This document shows, one piece after another, positions 49,611 to 61,210 of a DNA stretch of 64,000 bases (its first letter is position 1; each line of letters starts with the position of its first letter). Under the pieces are notes generated by a model, which had not been told where the DNA came from, did not search any database, and worked only from the letters and a program-made list of their open reading frames with translations. The stretch spans positions 111,017,027 through 111,081,026 of the forward strand of contig OW121856.1 in NCBI GenBank assembly GCA_933228895.1. The letters are read 5' to 3'. Both the position numbers and the translations under genes were made by a program. The stretch is from Platycnemis pennipes (taxonomy: Eukaryota > Arthropoda > Insecta > Odonata > Platycnemididae).

Positions 49611-49853
49611 CTGTCCGAGGTTGATGAAGCCGTGCTTGGCCGCGATGGAATCCGCAACCTCCCGGCCGCCATCCACGTGGACCGCCCACTGCCTCGAGTA
49701 GACGACCGTCGACAGCGGCGCGTCCTCCTCGGGCTGCTGAGGGTGGCAGGAGACGGACAGCGCCAGCAGCAGCACCGACCACTTGAGGGCAGGCCACCCC
49801 CCGGCGGCGACCACCAACACCCGCCGTGGCAACCACATAATCCTCGACGCCAT
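49611..49853 (-). CDS. Furin-type proprotein convertase, first coding exon
   Basis: The 81-codon exon begins with an ATG in good context (GACATGG) and ends exactly on CAG before a strong donor (GTGAGT, 49605-49610), phase 0. Seen: a hydrophobic stretch at about residues 24-36 (signal peptide region), a short acidic linker, then residues 52-81 with the start of a convertase prodomain: WAVHVDGG, EVADSIAAKHGF and INLGQ. Members of this family (furin, kexin, PC subtilisins) use this prodomain as a chaperone and inhibitor of the Ca-dependent serine protease that cleaves precursors after paired basic residues in the trans-Golgi network. The catalytic domain, P domain and membrane segment are not seen; they should lie at lower coordinates or beyond the window. 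Which insect furin paralogue this is cannot be decided from the prodomain start. No other ATG lies upstream in this frame within the short open stretch, so the MASRIM start is preferred. Confidence 0.88.
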
Positions 49854-51570
49854 GTCGGGGGCAGCTCTCGAAATCACAGCCACACACACAAACACAACAC
49901 ACACGCGAAAAACTACACTCCCTCCTCTCTCGCGGAATTCTTAATAAATATGTATGTCTTCAGAACGATGGAGAGAAGATGCAGGCCGCGAAACCGCCCT
50001 ACTCAAAACTCGTTCAAGGTCGCAAGAACTTATTCAAAAATAGATACATACTAAATATATGCCCGCTAAAAATTTAAAGCAATATTATGACACAAATAGG
50101 GAGACGTAAACATGAGAACTGCAAATTTGGACAGCAAGATCACGGTATCAGCGATACAGATTCCATTCGATGTTTTTAATTACGATGACTACAACTTCAT
50201 ACTTCTGCCTAGGCCTTCCTGCGGTCAAAAAAACAATGACCACTTACTATCCCATACTCTAAACATTATCCCGCTACGTCATCCCTCATCACTCCCCTAC
50301 TTTTGGCTCGGCGACCTTGTTTTCGTTACCCCGACGACTCGCTGGACGAGTACAATAACGTAGCTCTAGCGTGGCGACCTGGGTCGCTGTAGTAGAGGGT
50401 GAAGCAATAGTAGTACAACAGCGTCGCCCGCCGTAGTATTAGTGGTCGTAGTATCTGTGGTCGTAGTATCAGGCGACGTTGCCTGGCAGCAGCAGCTTCC
50501 CCGGGCATCCGCGGAGACGATCGCCTTCGCCTTGGCGACGCCCGGCAGAGGCGGACCGACCCGGACAACTCCCGCCCGACATTTCTCCTCCCTCCCCCCC
50601 TTCTCTCTCGTCCCCCTCCCTCCCTCTCCTTACGTCTAGAGGTGAAGGGAAGGTGGCAGGTAAGGCGAAACGGGAGGAGGAGGAGGAGGGAAAACGCACG
50701 AAACTCTGGGACGGTCCCTTACTGTCACGGAAAAGTACCCAACAAACTGGGTGGCGAGGAGGAATAGGCCGATTTTCCTGCAGTACCTCGCCGCCGACGG
50801 GGATCCACAACAGTTACTCCATCCGCCTCACTCGAGAGAGAGGCCGACGATCCGTCCTCGCCGCTGCTACACAAGGATGCTTTCCTTCTCGCGCACACGC
50901 AACTTGGACGGGAATTTCGACTTTGGGTCCGCGACGATTCACTCGTTGCACCGTTGATCATACGCACGCGGGGATTCGACACCGAAATCCGGACTTGAAG
51001 CAATTAATTCATCCTCCCCAGAACGATGCCCCTCGACTCACACGGCACGCATTTTCCTGCGCACATTCACCCCCCCCCCCCCAAACACACACACGCAGTC
51101 ACCAACAAACTTCGAGTGCTCCCCAACAAAGCAGCTGCTCGAAAAGTAATCACAGCCCCCGTGAGGGAAGAAGGCATTCCTCACGCCTGTCCGGCCGCAG
51201 CAGTGCCCTGGCGAGACACTGGGAACCGTCCGAACGTCAACTGTCCATCCACACCTCACAGTTCCCGTCCGCGGACTGAGGAGTCGAGCGAGAGGAGGCT
51301 CCCCCCCCTCCCCCCTTTAACCCCTCGCTCCTCCCCCCCCTCAGCATCTTGGATTGGGGGGGGGGGGCATCTCCCCCCCCCACTCTCGCACCCCCCGACA
51401 CACCTCCCCCTCCCCCCGCATGCTTCCACTGGCAGCCGCGTGACGTTACTCTCGTACTACGCGATGGTAGCGCGACCTGCGCGGGAGAGTTCGGAACTTG
51501 GACATCACCTTCTCGCGGTCGCACAACATGGCGGAGTTTTCAACTCGAGCCAGATCGAGACCTTGGTTGA
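49854..51570 (-). promoter_or_regulatory. GC-rich, CpG-rich 5' flank of the furin-like gene (probable promoter and 5' UTR)
   Basis: The 1.7 kb upstream of the furin ATG is far richer in GC and CpG than the AT-rich DNA on both sides. It contains long C runs (51070-51082 and around 51300-51420), a short direct repeat of GTCGTAGTAT units (50432-50470) and an ACAACATGGCGGAG site at 51522-51535 that resembles a YY1 or initiator motif. No TATA box stands out. Several long open frames on both strands (for example 50479-51279) look like products of GC-rich composition and have no recognisable domain. Role as promoter is inferred from position and composition. Confidence 0.5.
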
Positions 51571-51714
51571 CATAATTGTCGCATGAGAAGGCCAACGTCA
51601 ATACAACATTTTACCATGCTCTGCAATAAAGATTGAAGATTGCGTCCTCGGTAAACAACCTCGTATGTGCAATCTGTGAAAATCTAGAATCGCTATGAAA
51701 GATAAAGCCATTTC

Positions 51715-54330
51715 TCGCTGTGAGTCCTTACGTATTTCACCATAAATGCATAGGTGTAAATGGTTTATGCTTAAAAGCTCTAAATGACTCGAATTGCATG
51801 TATTGGAAATGTATTTCTTGCCGAGTGATCGCTTTACATCTTCCCCAAATGGCTGCCGACTTTGGATTTCTAAAAGAAAAACTTCGTAAATTAAACCTGA
51901 CCGTATATTGGTGCAACATATGTCAGCACCAGGTAATAGGAATATTAACGCGCACGAAACCAGTAAAATTATCGTAGAATCTGCAAGAGTGGTCCGGAGC
52001 AGTCATCGGAATAATCTCAAACAGTCAAATAACGCAACACAATGAGACCAAGCAACAATACCCGAAAGCAATACCCCTCTTCCAAGCAGCAATACCCGAA
52101 AGCTAGTGGTCCAGAAGAAAATAAGGGTAACATCGAAGCGCTGAACATTGAAGCCATCTTCAACCTGCATACGTTGACGAGCATGAACACAGGAAGACAA
52201 AACTTGATCAACGGTAACATGATAGCCAACACCGGGAAGTCGCTATTTCTTCGACCGGCCAAGTCTCTGTTTATGTTGCAATAATGCGCAAAGATACGAC
52301 GATTGCCGAGGTAATACTTCATGTTATCCAAAAGCCAGTGAATCTGTCGAGAAAGTGGGGGTAAACAGTTCCTTCAGCTCCTTTAAAATAGGAATTGATT
52401 CCAGTTAAGTTAACAAAATACTTGACCTTAAACTTTGATCAGAAGGTTTAGTGATCAACAAATTTCGATTTAAGAAAATTTTCTTTACAGAGCTCAATTC
52501 AAATGAAAGAACACTGATACCGCCAGCGAGTTAGACTCTTAACTAAGCTGTACGCCACTTCTTTTTGTTGAAATAAGAAAGTTAACTCTGACCACCTGAG
52601 TTAAATTTAAATATTCAGTGCATCTGGAACAAACTTCTTGAACTAGAAACTTTAATACCTGACCATCAACCTTATGTGTTGAGTATTTGTGAACATTGGT
52701 TGGTCAAGGATAAACTTCCTACCATCTATCTACCCAGATATATTGTTGCAGATGTGAGTTCTAATCATAACAATGGTGGATTCATAATTTGTGGAAATTT
52801 ACTGTACCAGTTGCATCTGCTCATTTTCCTCACATGCAACTATATGAAGAAATAACTTTTGAGAGCTGTGTGACATTCTTATTCCTAACTAATAATAATA
52901 AATTGTATATTATGAGTGTTTATAGATCCACACTTGGCAATTTTCTAGTTTTCTTCAACAAACTTGGATATTTGCTAGAGAACTACATAATGTAGAATAT
53001 AATATCCCCACCATTGAGACTGGGAATTTCAAATGTAATTTACTAGTTGATGATAAACAAGACTTTATGCAATCACTTAAATCCTATAATTTAATGCCAA
53101 TGATCACATCTGCACCCAATATTAGAATCTCATCAAATTTAGAATATTCAATGGACAACATCATTTCTAATCTATACGCAAATAATGTATTTACCAAAGT
53201 ACTTTATTCAAATTGAAGGACTGCGAACTGGCCACGATCACCTTAACAGCATTACCCGCTGAAATTGCACAATAGTAGAAATTGTCTCTGTGGAATGTCT
53301 GCTGTTGTACTTGAATCAGCCCTATCCCACCATCTCCCCCTGTTGCCATCAATAATAGTGGACCCACTTCCACACAGTAAGCACACAGATTTCTCCAGAG
53401 TTTATTCACAAGAAAACCAGGACACATTTAAATCCCTTCTTGAATCACATGATTGGTCTTTTGTATACAATACGAGTTCATTTGATTCAATTTTACAATA
53501 TTTTCATGATTATCTTCAGTATAGTTTCAATGTTGCCCTCCCCTCCATCCTAAGAGACCTACAAAACCTTGGATGCCAGACCAAACTTCATCACTTTTCT
53601 ATCATTCTCAAAAATCATTCCTCTAGAATTAAACATTCTGATAGTCCACTTCTACATGATGAATTTAACCCTTTTACTGCCAGTGGGCTGATATATCGGT
53701 CCTCTATGGTTGTGCAAAAACTGCCAACGGGCCGATATATCGGCCAACTATATTCTAACAACCTTGGGTCCACTTTACATTACTTATTTGTAATATTATA
53801 TTTCCTTCAAATCAGAGGCAGCATGAATGATTTTTTAATGCTCATAAAAACTGAAAATATCGTCAACATTGAGACAAATACATAATTTATATCAAAATTA
53901 AGTGCTTCAAATACTTCTAAAATTCATACCAGAACAATTTTCATGGAAATGTACTTTGCATTTTCCGCACATCCTACCGAAAAGGGGCTGGCAGTAAAAG
54001 GGTTAGAGCCCAAAAAGAGAGCTACAGGAGACTCTCAGAGTGTGCCACAAAGTCATACACTGATGACAGGGTTCTTGCATTTAAAAAACAAGTGAAAAGT
54101 GTCTCTCTTATATGTGAGTCATAAGGAAAGAAGAGCTCAGAAAAGTGTGAAATTTAGGACTAACAACACATGCCTCCAAAAATCAGTTATAGTAACAACT
54201 GTTGCTAAACTAATTTTGGTGGCTGTAGTGTTTTCTGGCGAAGCAATTCTACCACTAAATGAATCTGATCTAGCCATTAAAAGGGTGTTTGGGGGAGGAT
54301 GTCATCACGTTTGTCCTTTGGACTGTTGAC
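51715..54330 (+). mobile_element. Old CR1-type non-LTR retrotransposon (ORF1 PHD-like, endonuclease, linker)
   Basis: In order: a C-terminal PHD-finger-like piece of ORF1 (51726-51830; HHKCIGV, NCMYWKCISC), an endonuclease (52595-53160; NKLLELETLIP, ICEHWL, YRSTLGNFLVF, then DDKQDFMQSLKSYNL and SMDNIISNL) and the linker preceding the reverse transcriptase (53390-53660 and 54003-54095; YSQENQDTFKSLLESHDWS, SYRRLSECATKSYTDDRV). The reverse transcriptase is absent. Frames are broken by stops near 52850 and 53216. A piggyBac MITE interrupts the linker at 53669. This family differs from the abundant CR1-like one with the (TGTAGA)n tail. Confidence 0.7.
53669..54002 (+). mobile_element. piggyBac-type MITE
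   Basis: Perfect 17-bp inverted ends (CCCTTTTACTGCCAG on the left; CTGGCAGTAAAAGGG on the right), with TTAA on the left (53665-53668) and TTAG on the right (54003-54006), probably a mutated TTAA. It is 334 bp long and lies inside the linker region of the CR1-type relic, whose reading continues after it. A repeated GATATATCGG motif occurs near the left end. Confidence 0.82.
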
Positions 54331-54917
54331 ATCCAACCAGAAAGGGAGGCTTGTTGAGTGTTGGGGAAGATGATGGCATCAGTGAGTGATGTTTATTGTC
54401 AGCATCAGTAGCCTTTGGAAGCTTGATTTGATCTAAATCTCTGCTTGACTGTATCTGCTAGCCTCTTCATGCTCCCATTGGAAATTTTTCCCTATTGCAC
54501 CCTAAAACTGGCTACTTATACTTCATGCAAGATCATTTCTTGCTATTCTTCACACTTTTCTTTACCTCCGTGACTTTTTGTGAGATTTTATGGGAAGTGA
54601 GTCAAATACATGGCTTAATAAAAGTTTCTGCAGACTTTTACGATACCTTTCCAATTCTTTTGCCACCAGACTCCATCACATACTGGGGGTGCGATTTTGA
54701 TGGTGCTGATGGATTTCTGAGAATTTTCAAGTCACACATTTTTTTCCAGGATAAAATAAAATAAGCAGTATTATCTTATAATCAAAACAACTTCTTTACT
54801 ATCTTCCAATATGAATTACACTTGGGGAGTGAGAAGAAAACATTCAGTTGAGGCACAAACAAAAACAGAACTTCAATGAAACAGAAAGATGCAAATATAA
54901 AAAACTATTCAACAAAA

Positions 54918-55392
54918 CTATTGTCCATATCGACCTTCGCGGGGAGTCACAGTTAAAGGATGAGAAGTTGTGGCGTTACGGTGAACGTTTTGCAGGAACA
55001 CCAAAGCCTCTTTCCCTCGGAGCGTGTGATTCTTGCCTGACTTGACTGGCACGATAGACATGTCTATGTGACCCACGTCCTCCACATCTTTGACAATTTG
55101 CCCTCGGTGAATGGTCAAGTTGGCGCTCCCCTCTGCAACACTGTTCGTCTCCGTGCAGTTGCTGTCTTCTTCAGCCAATCGCCCACCTTCGTCTTCTTCA
55201 GCCGATCGCCCACCTCGCAGCGAGCACTGGCAGGGCTCCCTGGCCCTCGGTTTGGGCCCGCTACAGAGGCCGTCGGGCACCACCACCCCCTGCCCTTCCC
55301 CCTCTCCCTCGGGACGAATGCACTCCACCTGGCGGACCCGCTCCCCCTTCCCACCCTTGCACACGCAATCCGACCAGTCATTTATTGCCCAC
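54918..55392 (-). CDS. TSP1-repeat exon B of the same ADAMTS/papilin-like gene, possibly the last exon
   Basis: Acceptor ATTGTTTTTAG then G-TGG on the minus strand. The first base completes the split codon left by exon A. The product opens with a TSP1 repeat (WAINDWSDC, GERVRQVECI, GLCSGPKPRAREPCQ); the usual CSVTCG is replaced by CVCKGGKG, so one cysteine spacing is unusual. After the repeat comes an acidic linker with a duplicated GGRxAEEDE unit (24-27 bp tandem repeat near 55165-55215) and a tail with two NxT sites, ending at a stop codon at 54918-54920. No later TSP1 exon was seen between here and the furin gene, so this could be the C-terminal exon. Alternatively it ends earlier at a weak donor, for instance GTGGGC near 55212. 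The left boundary is therefore uncertain. Confidence 0.62.
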
Positions 55393-56456
55393 CTAAAAAC
55401 AATAGTGACTACAATTATGATTTACGCCCCAAGGATATGAAGAAGAAGTAAGGAATGAAAGATCCACTATGCTGAGAGTTGTACATTTTTCTCATAATCA
55501 ATCAAAAACTGACTTGTCATTTTAATACACTTTACTCGCAGAAAATGCTTTCTTAACCCTTCAACGCTGTCCTACATGCTGGGCACTGGCTCCTTTAAAC
55601 TACTATGTTTTGATATGCTTTTGAGGAATTGAACATTTTTCTAGTGCATTAATTTTTTGCCTAATGATATAATACATTTTACTGTTTATTTTGAGCAAAT
55701 CTACTAATGCTTAGGTAATTTTTTTAAAAAGATATTGCATCTTCATTTGATGCATCTATTCTACACTTTTCACAAAATAAGCTATTGACTTTCATCTCTA
55801 TCTCTTGAAATTATAAGGAGAGCAATTTTCCATCTACTTGGGAGGATAAGGGAGAATATATTCAGCGCATAGATGAAAATTTGATGACCTTGCTGTCAAC
55901 GTAAACATATCCCATCACTGACGCCTAGTTTCTCCAAAGCCTCTTTGGGACGAGCTTCATTTCAGCTTGGAAAGACAACAAGAGATATGGATAAGGGCAG
56001 TGAGAGTTACGTAGTTTCACTTCCCTTTCATTTAGTGCGGTATATTATCTAGGGGGGCCATGTGCACCATTTTCATAACTTAGGGATGACTGCGGGACAG
56101 GGGGACTCATTCAGACCCAAGAACTTAAAAAGAAAGATTAGGGTGTCGAAAGGTCAGCGTGGAAAGAGTGTGGGAGAGCAAATTGTAGAGAAGAGTCTCA
56201 AGATTTCTTTCAAGAAGTGCAGCTCAGTAAACCTACCAAAGTCAGAGTCAGTTGAACCTAAGTCACTTTTCTGGAAGGAATATATTAGGAGTGTTATTTT
56301 GTTCTTACGAACATTTTAGTCTTCTACTTTATATCACTTCCTACTTAAGTGCTTCATTCCGCAAGCCGTGTGTTACAAATTGACGTACATTTGTGTTTAT
56401 CAGGGTTGTTACTCACCTGGTATCTCATACATATCAATTATAAAGTGTGCAAGAAA

Positions 56457-56668
56457 GAAAAGGTTGGAGGGGCTCAGTGATGAACAGGTTGAGGACGTCT
56501 TGCTTGGAAGGGAAGTCATGAAAGTGTTTTGAGTTCTGATAGCGACAGTGAGAATGACATACACGATCACTCTGAAGTTGACACATTGTTGTGTGATGAT
56601 TTGGATGATGTAAAGGACGAAGCTTCAGAATATGCTTGGAAGGACATTTCCAATTATGAAGGGAAAAG
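56457..56668 (+). pseudogene. piggyBac transposase relic, N-terminal part
   Basis: Translated in two frames, this gives KRLEGLSDEQVEDVLLG and, after a frameshift, an acidic serine-rich stretch followed by EYAWKDISNYEGKR. This is the usual N-terminal layout of piggyBac-derived transposases ahead of the DDE domain. It is broken by a frameshift near 56520 and ends at the LOA insertion point. Confidence 0.75.
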
Positions 56669-57400
56669 AGGGGTAAGGAGTAAGTGACTCCAGGATTGGA
56701 TGCAGGGCAGAACATGCCCATGCACCATCAAGACCATCATGCGTGGTGAAGAGCCACATCCTCCTCGAGGTGCCTCTGGTATCGCTGAACATGACGGATC
56801 TAGACCTGGCGGTCAATAAACAGCTCCCATCACCACGGTGCATCTCTGTGCTAAGGGTGACCGCATCTGCGGGGCGGAGGGTAAGAAGTCACTAACAGAG
56901 AGACTCCAGTTACTGGGTGACCTACTGTTTTATTTAGCCTTACCCATGCATGCAGGGCTCTGCATGGGAGGACACCATATTTCCCTAGCTACTCGTGGGA
57001 CCAAACTTGGAACCCTCAAACAAAACTATGGAGGGCGCTGAGAGGCACACTCTTCACATGGACTCTGTAATCTGTCTTCTTCCTTGGGGGATGCGATATG
57101 GAGAGCCCCGATGGGGATCCCAGTCGGGACGCACCCTCTACTACCTTAACCTTTCCTATGGGGGTACCATCTGGGAGACCCACACATCCCAGTTGCCCCT
57201 CATACCCTTCGTGGGGAGAGGAGGATGAAATCCTTTTCAACCTCTCTGGGCCCACCTTCAAGGAGGCACCAAGCCTGGTCTCCTCCATGGGGGTAGAGTC
57301 TGACTCGGGAGCCCCTGTGGGTAGTGGCCTAAGGGAAGGCTCCATATCCCCTCGAAGAGAAGGAGACAAGGGAGGAAGAAGATGTGGGTGGGGCTGAACC

Positions 57401-57930
57401 ATGGCTGGCATAGCCGTGCTTCGGGCCAACCTTCAGCACAGCAGGGCTGCCTCATGGGTCCTGCAAAGAATCCTCTTGAAAGGTGGGGTCAAGACAACTC
57501 TGATTCAAGAGCCCTGGGCTTTCCAGGGTAGAGTCAGAGGACTTAGTATGACTGTAGGTAAAGTATTCTACTGTACCACTGTTGAAAGGCCTAGAGCTCT
57601 TATCTATGTGAATGGGATAAATGCAACGCATTTATCAGAATTTACTACGAGGGATTAGACAGCTGTTCTGCTGACCCTCAGGGAAGGTGAGAACAGGAAG
57701 AGAGTTGTTGCCTGCTCTTCCTACCCACCATATGATACACCGGCTCCTCCACCATCGAATGAGATGGAGAGGCTGGGGAGTCACTGCAAGACCAACAATC
57801 GGGATCTTCTTATCAGTTGTGATGCTAACTCGCACCACATTGTGTGGGGGAGTGGAAGCACCAACGGAAGGCAAGAGGCCCTGTTGGAATATCTTATGTC
57901 TACAGAGTTACATATACTCAACGAATGATC
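57401..57930 (+). pseudogene. LOA-like endonuclease domain (broken)
   Basis: Open from an ATG at 57401 for 85 codons, then stop, continuing in other frames. It carries the AP-endonuclease-like motifs QEPW and SCDANSHHIVWGS with NGR, typical of the R1/LOA group. At least one stop (57656-57658) and frame changes break it. Confidence 0.75.
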
Positions 57931-58689
57931 ACTACCTACCTTTGCAAATAGTGTTAGGAGGAAGGTGATACATATCACACTGTGCACCAGTTCTCTGCTG
58001 CATAGGATTGACGAGTGGAGGATGTAAGTAGAGATAACTTTGTCAGACCACAGACACATACTCTTCACTCCCTTAGAATCCAATTGTAGGGAAGTAACAT
58101 ATAGGAAGCCCAGGATTACCAACTGGAGACTATATCATGAAAGGTGGGAGCTGTCCTAGAGGGGTGACCTGAATGCAAGTTTAGAAATGTGGATGAGGTA
58201 GATGCTGCTTTTGACTATCTACAGGGAAGCATCATCACATCCTACCAAAACAGCTGCCCCTTAAAGACCAGGAAGGGTTTAAATTACCATGGTGGGGGTC
58301 AGAATTAAATGGTCCCCGCAGTGAGACTAGGAAACTCTTTAACAAGGCAAAGAGGACAAGAATGCCTCAGGATTGGGAAAACTTTAAGGTTGCCCAATGG
58401 AGGTAAAAGTGGTGATTAAGCGCTCTAAGAGGGACACATGGAGGGGCTTCTGTGCGAGCATAGAGACTGTTCCACTGATGGTGAGACTATAAGATCCTAT
58501 TGAAAGACTCAGAAACAGTAGAGGGGTCTCTGCTGCTTCCCTTGGGGGACTTCACGTCTTCTGATAAGGGAGCACTAAAGCTAATGGTGGAGACCCACTT
58601 TCCAGGCTCCAGGGAGTTGGATAAGATGCATCATGGGAGGAATCTCATTCGTCCAGCTTGGACAGAATGGAGACTTTTTTCCAGCATCG

Positions 58690-59985
58690 TGACATACAAA
58701 GTTACTAAATGGGCAATCATGAGTTTTAGCCCCTTTAAGATTGCTGGGGAGGATGGGGTATTTCCTGCACTCCTTCAGGAAGGGCAGGATCTGCTCCTCC
58801 TTCCAATGGTAAGAATATTTCGCTCCTGCCTGGCCTATAGATATGTTCCAAAAGCCTGGAGGATCACCAAGGTGGTTTTCATACACAAACCAGGTAAGAT
58901 GGACTACACAAGAGCAGACTCCTTTTGAGGAATCAATCTTATGTCTTTTCTCTTGAAAACAGTAGAGAAGATAGTTGGCCAGTACATAAGGGATGGGCCT
59001 TTAAGGGACCAGGCCCTGCACCTCTATCAACATGCGTACTAAAAGGGAAAATCCGTGGAGACAGCGCTCCACAATCTTGCTAGCAGGATTGAGGGTGTGC
59101 TGGAGCATGGAATGTATGGACTGTGGTCTTTTCTTGATGTTGAGGGAGCGTTTAATAACACGTCCTTTGATGAAATCTGCATTGCAGCACGAAGACATGG
59201 CATCCATGCTCATATTGTTAGCTGGATTAGGTACATGTTGGAACAGAGAACTGTCAAGGTAGTCCTTAGAGATCATTCGATGAAGGTAGCTGTGACACAT
59301 GGCAGCTCTCAGGGAGGAGTGTTCTCTCCACTCCTCTGGTAGTTGACAGACTTCATTCAAGACTAAATAGTGTTCATTTTTGTTTGTTGTGTCATTGTTC
59401 CTGGTGTGGATGCACCCCCTGCCACACACCCTCGAGGTGGCTTGCAGGGTATGTCGTAGATATAGATAATATGAGTGGCACATACACTCAAGGGTACGCA
59501 GATGATGTGGCTATACTCATCACTGGAAAGTACCACGATACTGTCTCCAGACTCATGCAGAAAGCCATTGATAAGGCTATGGGTTGGTGTGCCGAAACAG
59601 GGCTGTCTGTAAATCCAGAGAAAACCAAGCTTGTATTGTTTACCAATAGAAGGAAAATGGAGGGCTTTAGACCTCCCTCTCTGCAGGGTAAAGTTCTATA
59701 CCCTTCACCATCAGTCAAGTATCTTGGGGTTATTTTGGACTCCAAGCTTAACTGGGGAGAGCAGTTGGAGACCAAAGCAAAGAAACCCTGTGCCTCCTTA
59801 TGGATGCGTAGGAGGGCCCTTGGTAAAACATAGGGACTTCAGCCAAAAGCCATTAGATGGATTTATAAGGCAGTCCTTAAACCTAGTTTTGTCTACTGCT
59901 CTACAGTTTGGTGGAAGAGAGCCTGGCAGAAAACTGCAGGGAATAAACTTAACCACTTTCAAAGAATGGTCTGTATGGACATGAG
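58690..59985 (+). pseudogene. LOA-like reverse transcriptase domain (broken and interrupted)
   Basis: Fingers and palm motifs are readable in pieces: AGEDGVFPALLQ, PKAWRITKVVFIHKPGK, FLDVEGAFNN, SWIRYMLEQRTVKV, QGGVFSPLLW and YADDVAIL with VKYLGVILDSKLNW. A short CR1-like tail is inserted between the QGG and YADD motifs (about 59365-59470). Stops occur after HKPGK, before KGKSVE and after SPLLW. Confidence 0.78.
59365..59470 (+). mobile_element. CR1-like 3' tail inserted inside the LOA reverse transcriptase
   Basis: The block contains CACCCCCTGCCACACACCC, GGTGGCTTGCAGGGTAT and GTAGATATAGAT, the tail shared by all CR1-like copies here. It separates the SPLLW and YADD motifs of the LOA element, so it arrived after the LOA insertion. 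Confidence 0.75.
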
Positions 59986-60317
59986 GTGCTAGAAACTCTG
60001 CTGAATCGCATTCTACTTCATGTGGAAGCAGAGGTGCAGGCAAGGACAGTGGCTTATCATCTCAAATGTAAGGGACAGTGGTATGGCAAACGAAGTTCCT
60101 TTGGTCATAGACAAGTTTGGACAGAGCTCATGAAGTCGAGTCCCATCCTCGAGATGGGCAGTAATGGAATGGCAGAATGATAAACAGGTTCAAACAATCA
60201 CCCCTCTATTTCAACACCTGCTTCCCAGACAGGGAACAGTGGGCTAGAGGAAAAGGGAGAGAACTTCATACTGGGGCCAATGTATGGCATGCATGAGCCT
60301 CCAAGAAAGAAGGAAGA

Positions 60318-61105
60318 GTGGGAGCAGGGATCTACAACTGTAGCACACCAAGGAAGCTCTCAATCCCTCTGGGAAAATACGCTACATTGTTCCAGGCTGA
60401 GGTATATGCACTTCCAACCTGCGCATATGCCATTAAGGGGATTGGGATGTTTAACAGTCCAAGATACATATGCACCGATAGTCAGGAAGCTCCAAAGGTG
60501 CTGACTTCACTCTGGTGCAAATCAAAGCTGCTGCAGGAGTGTTGTGAGGCACTCAATGACATAGGTAGATGCAGCAAGGTGGAACTTTTCTGGGTGCCTG
60601 GTCATGCTGGCATGTCCGGATGGCTGATGAACTGGCAAGGGCCGGATCCAGCTGCAATCCGATTGGACCACAGCCAGTCATACCTATTGCTACCTCAATA
60701 GGGATAGCAGAAATTGGAATGTGGGGCTTAATCCGGCATTCTGAGATCTGATGAACCACATCAAGTCTTAGACAGGCCAAACTACATATAGGAGAACCTA
60801 GGGCTGGGCTTGCCAAAAGACTTTTGTCACTAAGCAGGGGTCAATTACGAACGGTAGTGGGACACCTTACTGGGCACTACCAGGTGATGAGGCACCTGCA
60901 CCTCCTGGGAATCGTAGATTCTCGCAGATGTAGGTGGTGTGAAGAAGGGGGTGAAACCACATCACATGTATTATGCAAGTGCCCCGCTGTGATGAGGACT
61001 CGGAATAGGTACCTGAGTACACCATTTTTGGAACCCAGGGAGGTAAGGGAGATCCCCATACGGGACCTGTTGGCCTTCAGCAAGGTGATCAGACATAATG
61101 GCTGA
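60318..61105 (+). pseudogene. LOA-like RNase H and C-terminal zinc-knuckle region (broken)
   Basis: RNase H signatures are FQAEVYAL, CTDSQEA and WVPGHAGMSG followed, one frame away, by ADELARAGS. Then comes a Cys/His knuckle (CRWCEEGG, SHVLCKCP) and a terminal block ending LLAFSKVIR. This is the standard tail of R1/LOA-type ORF2 proteins. Confidence 0.75.
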
Positions 61106-61191
61106 TTTCATCAGAAGGGCTGTTGGCACAATGGACCTGTGGGTCTAAGTGCCTCAGGTCCTCCACTGCAAGGAACTGCACCAATATAACA

Positions 61192-61209
61192 ATCTATCTA
61201 TCTATCTAT
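61192..61209 (+). repeat. (ATCT)n tail of the LOA-like element
   Basis: About four and a half ATCT units directly before the target duplication. Short tandem tails in place of poly(A) are common in LOA-type elements. Confidence 0.8.
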
Positions 61210-61210
61210 A

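Larger units (their letters stand above)
56669..61210 (+). mobile_element. LOA-like non-LTR retrotransposon inserted in the piggyBac relic
   Basis: Domain order is that of the LOA/R1-related clades: an endonuclease (57401-57930; NLQHSRAAS, LIQEPWAF, then SCDANSHHIVWGS), a reverse transcriptase (about 58700-59980; FLDVEGAFNN, QGGVFSPLLW, GYADDVAIL), an RNase H domain (60318-60650; FQAEVYAL, TDSQEA, WVPGHAGMSG) and a C-terminal knuckle (CRWCEEGG, HVLCKC). It ends in an (ATCT)n tail at 61192-61209. A likely target duplication AAGGGAAAAG/AAGGGAAAGG lies at 56659-56668 and 61211-61220. Many stops and frameshifts make it a dead copy. The 5' part, 56669-57400, should hold ORF1 but I recognise no domain there. 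Confidence 0.83.

Noticed and set aside
50479..51279. 266-codon plus-strand frame upstream of furin
   Set aside because: Pro/Ser/Arg-rich frame in the GC-rich 5' flank, with competing frames on both strands; no domain.
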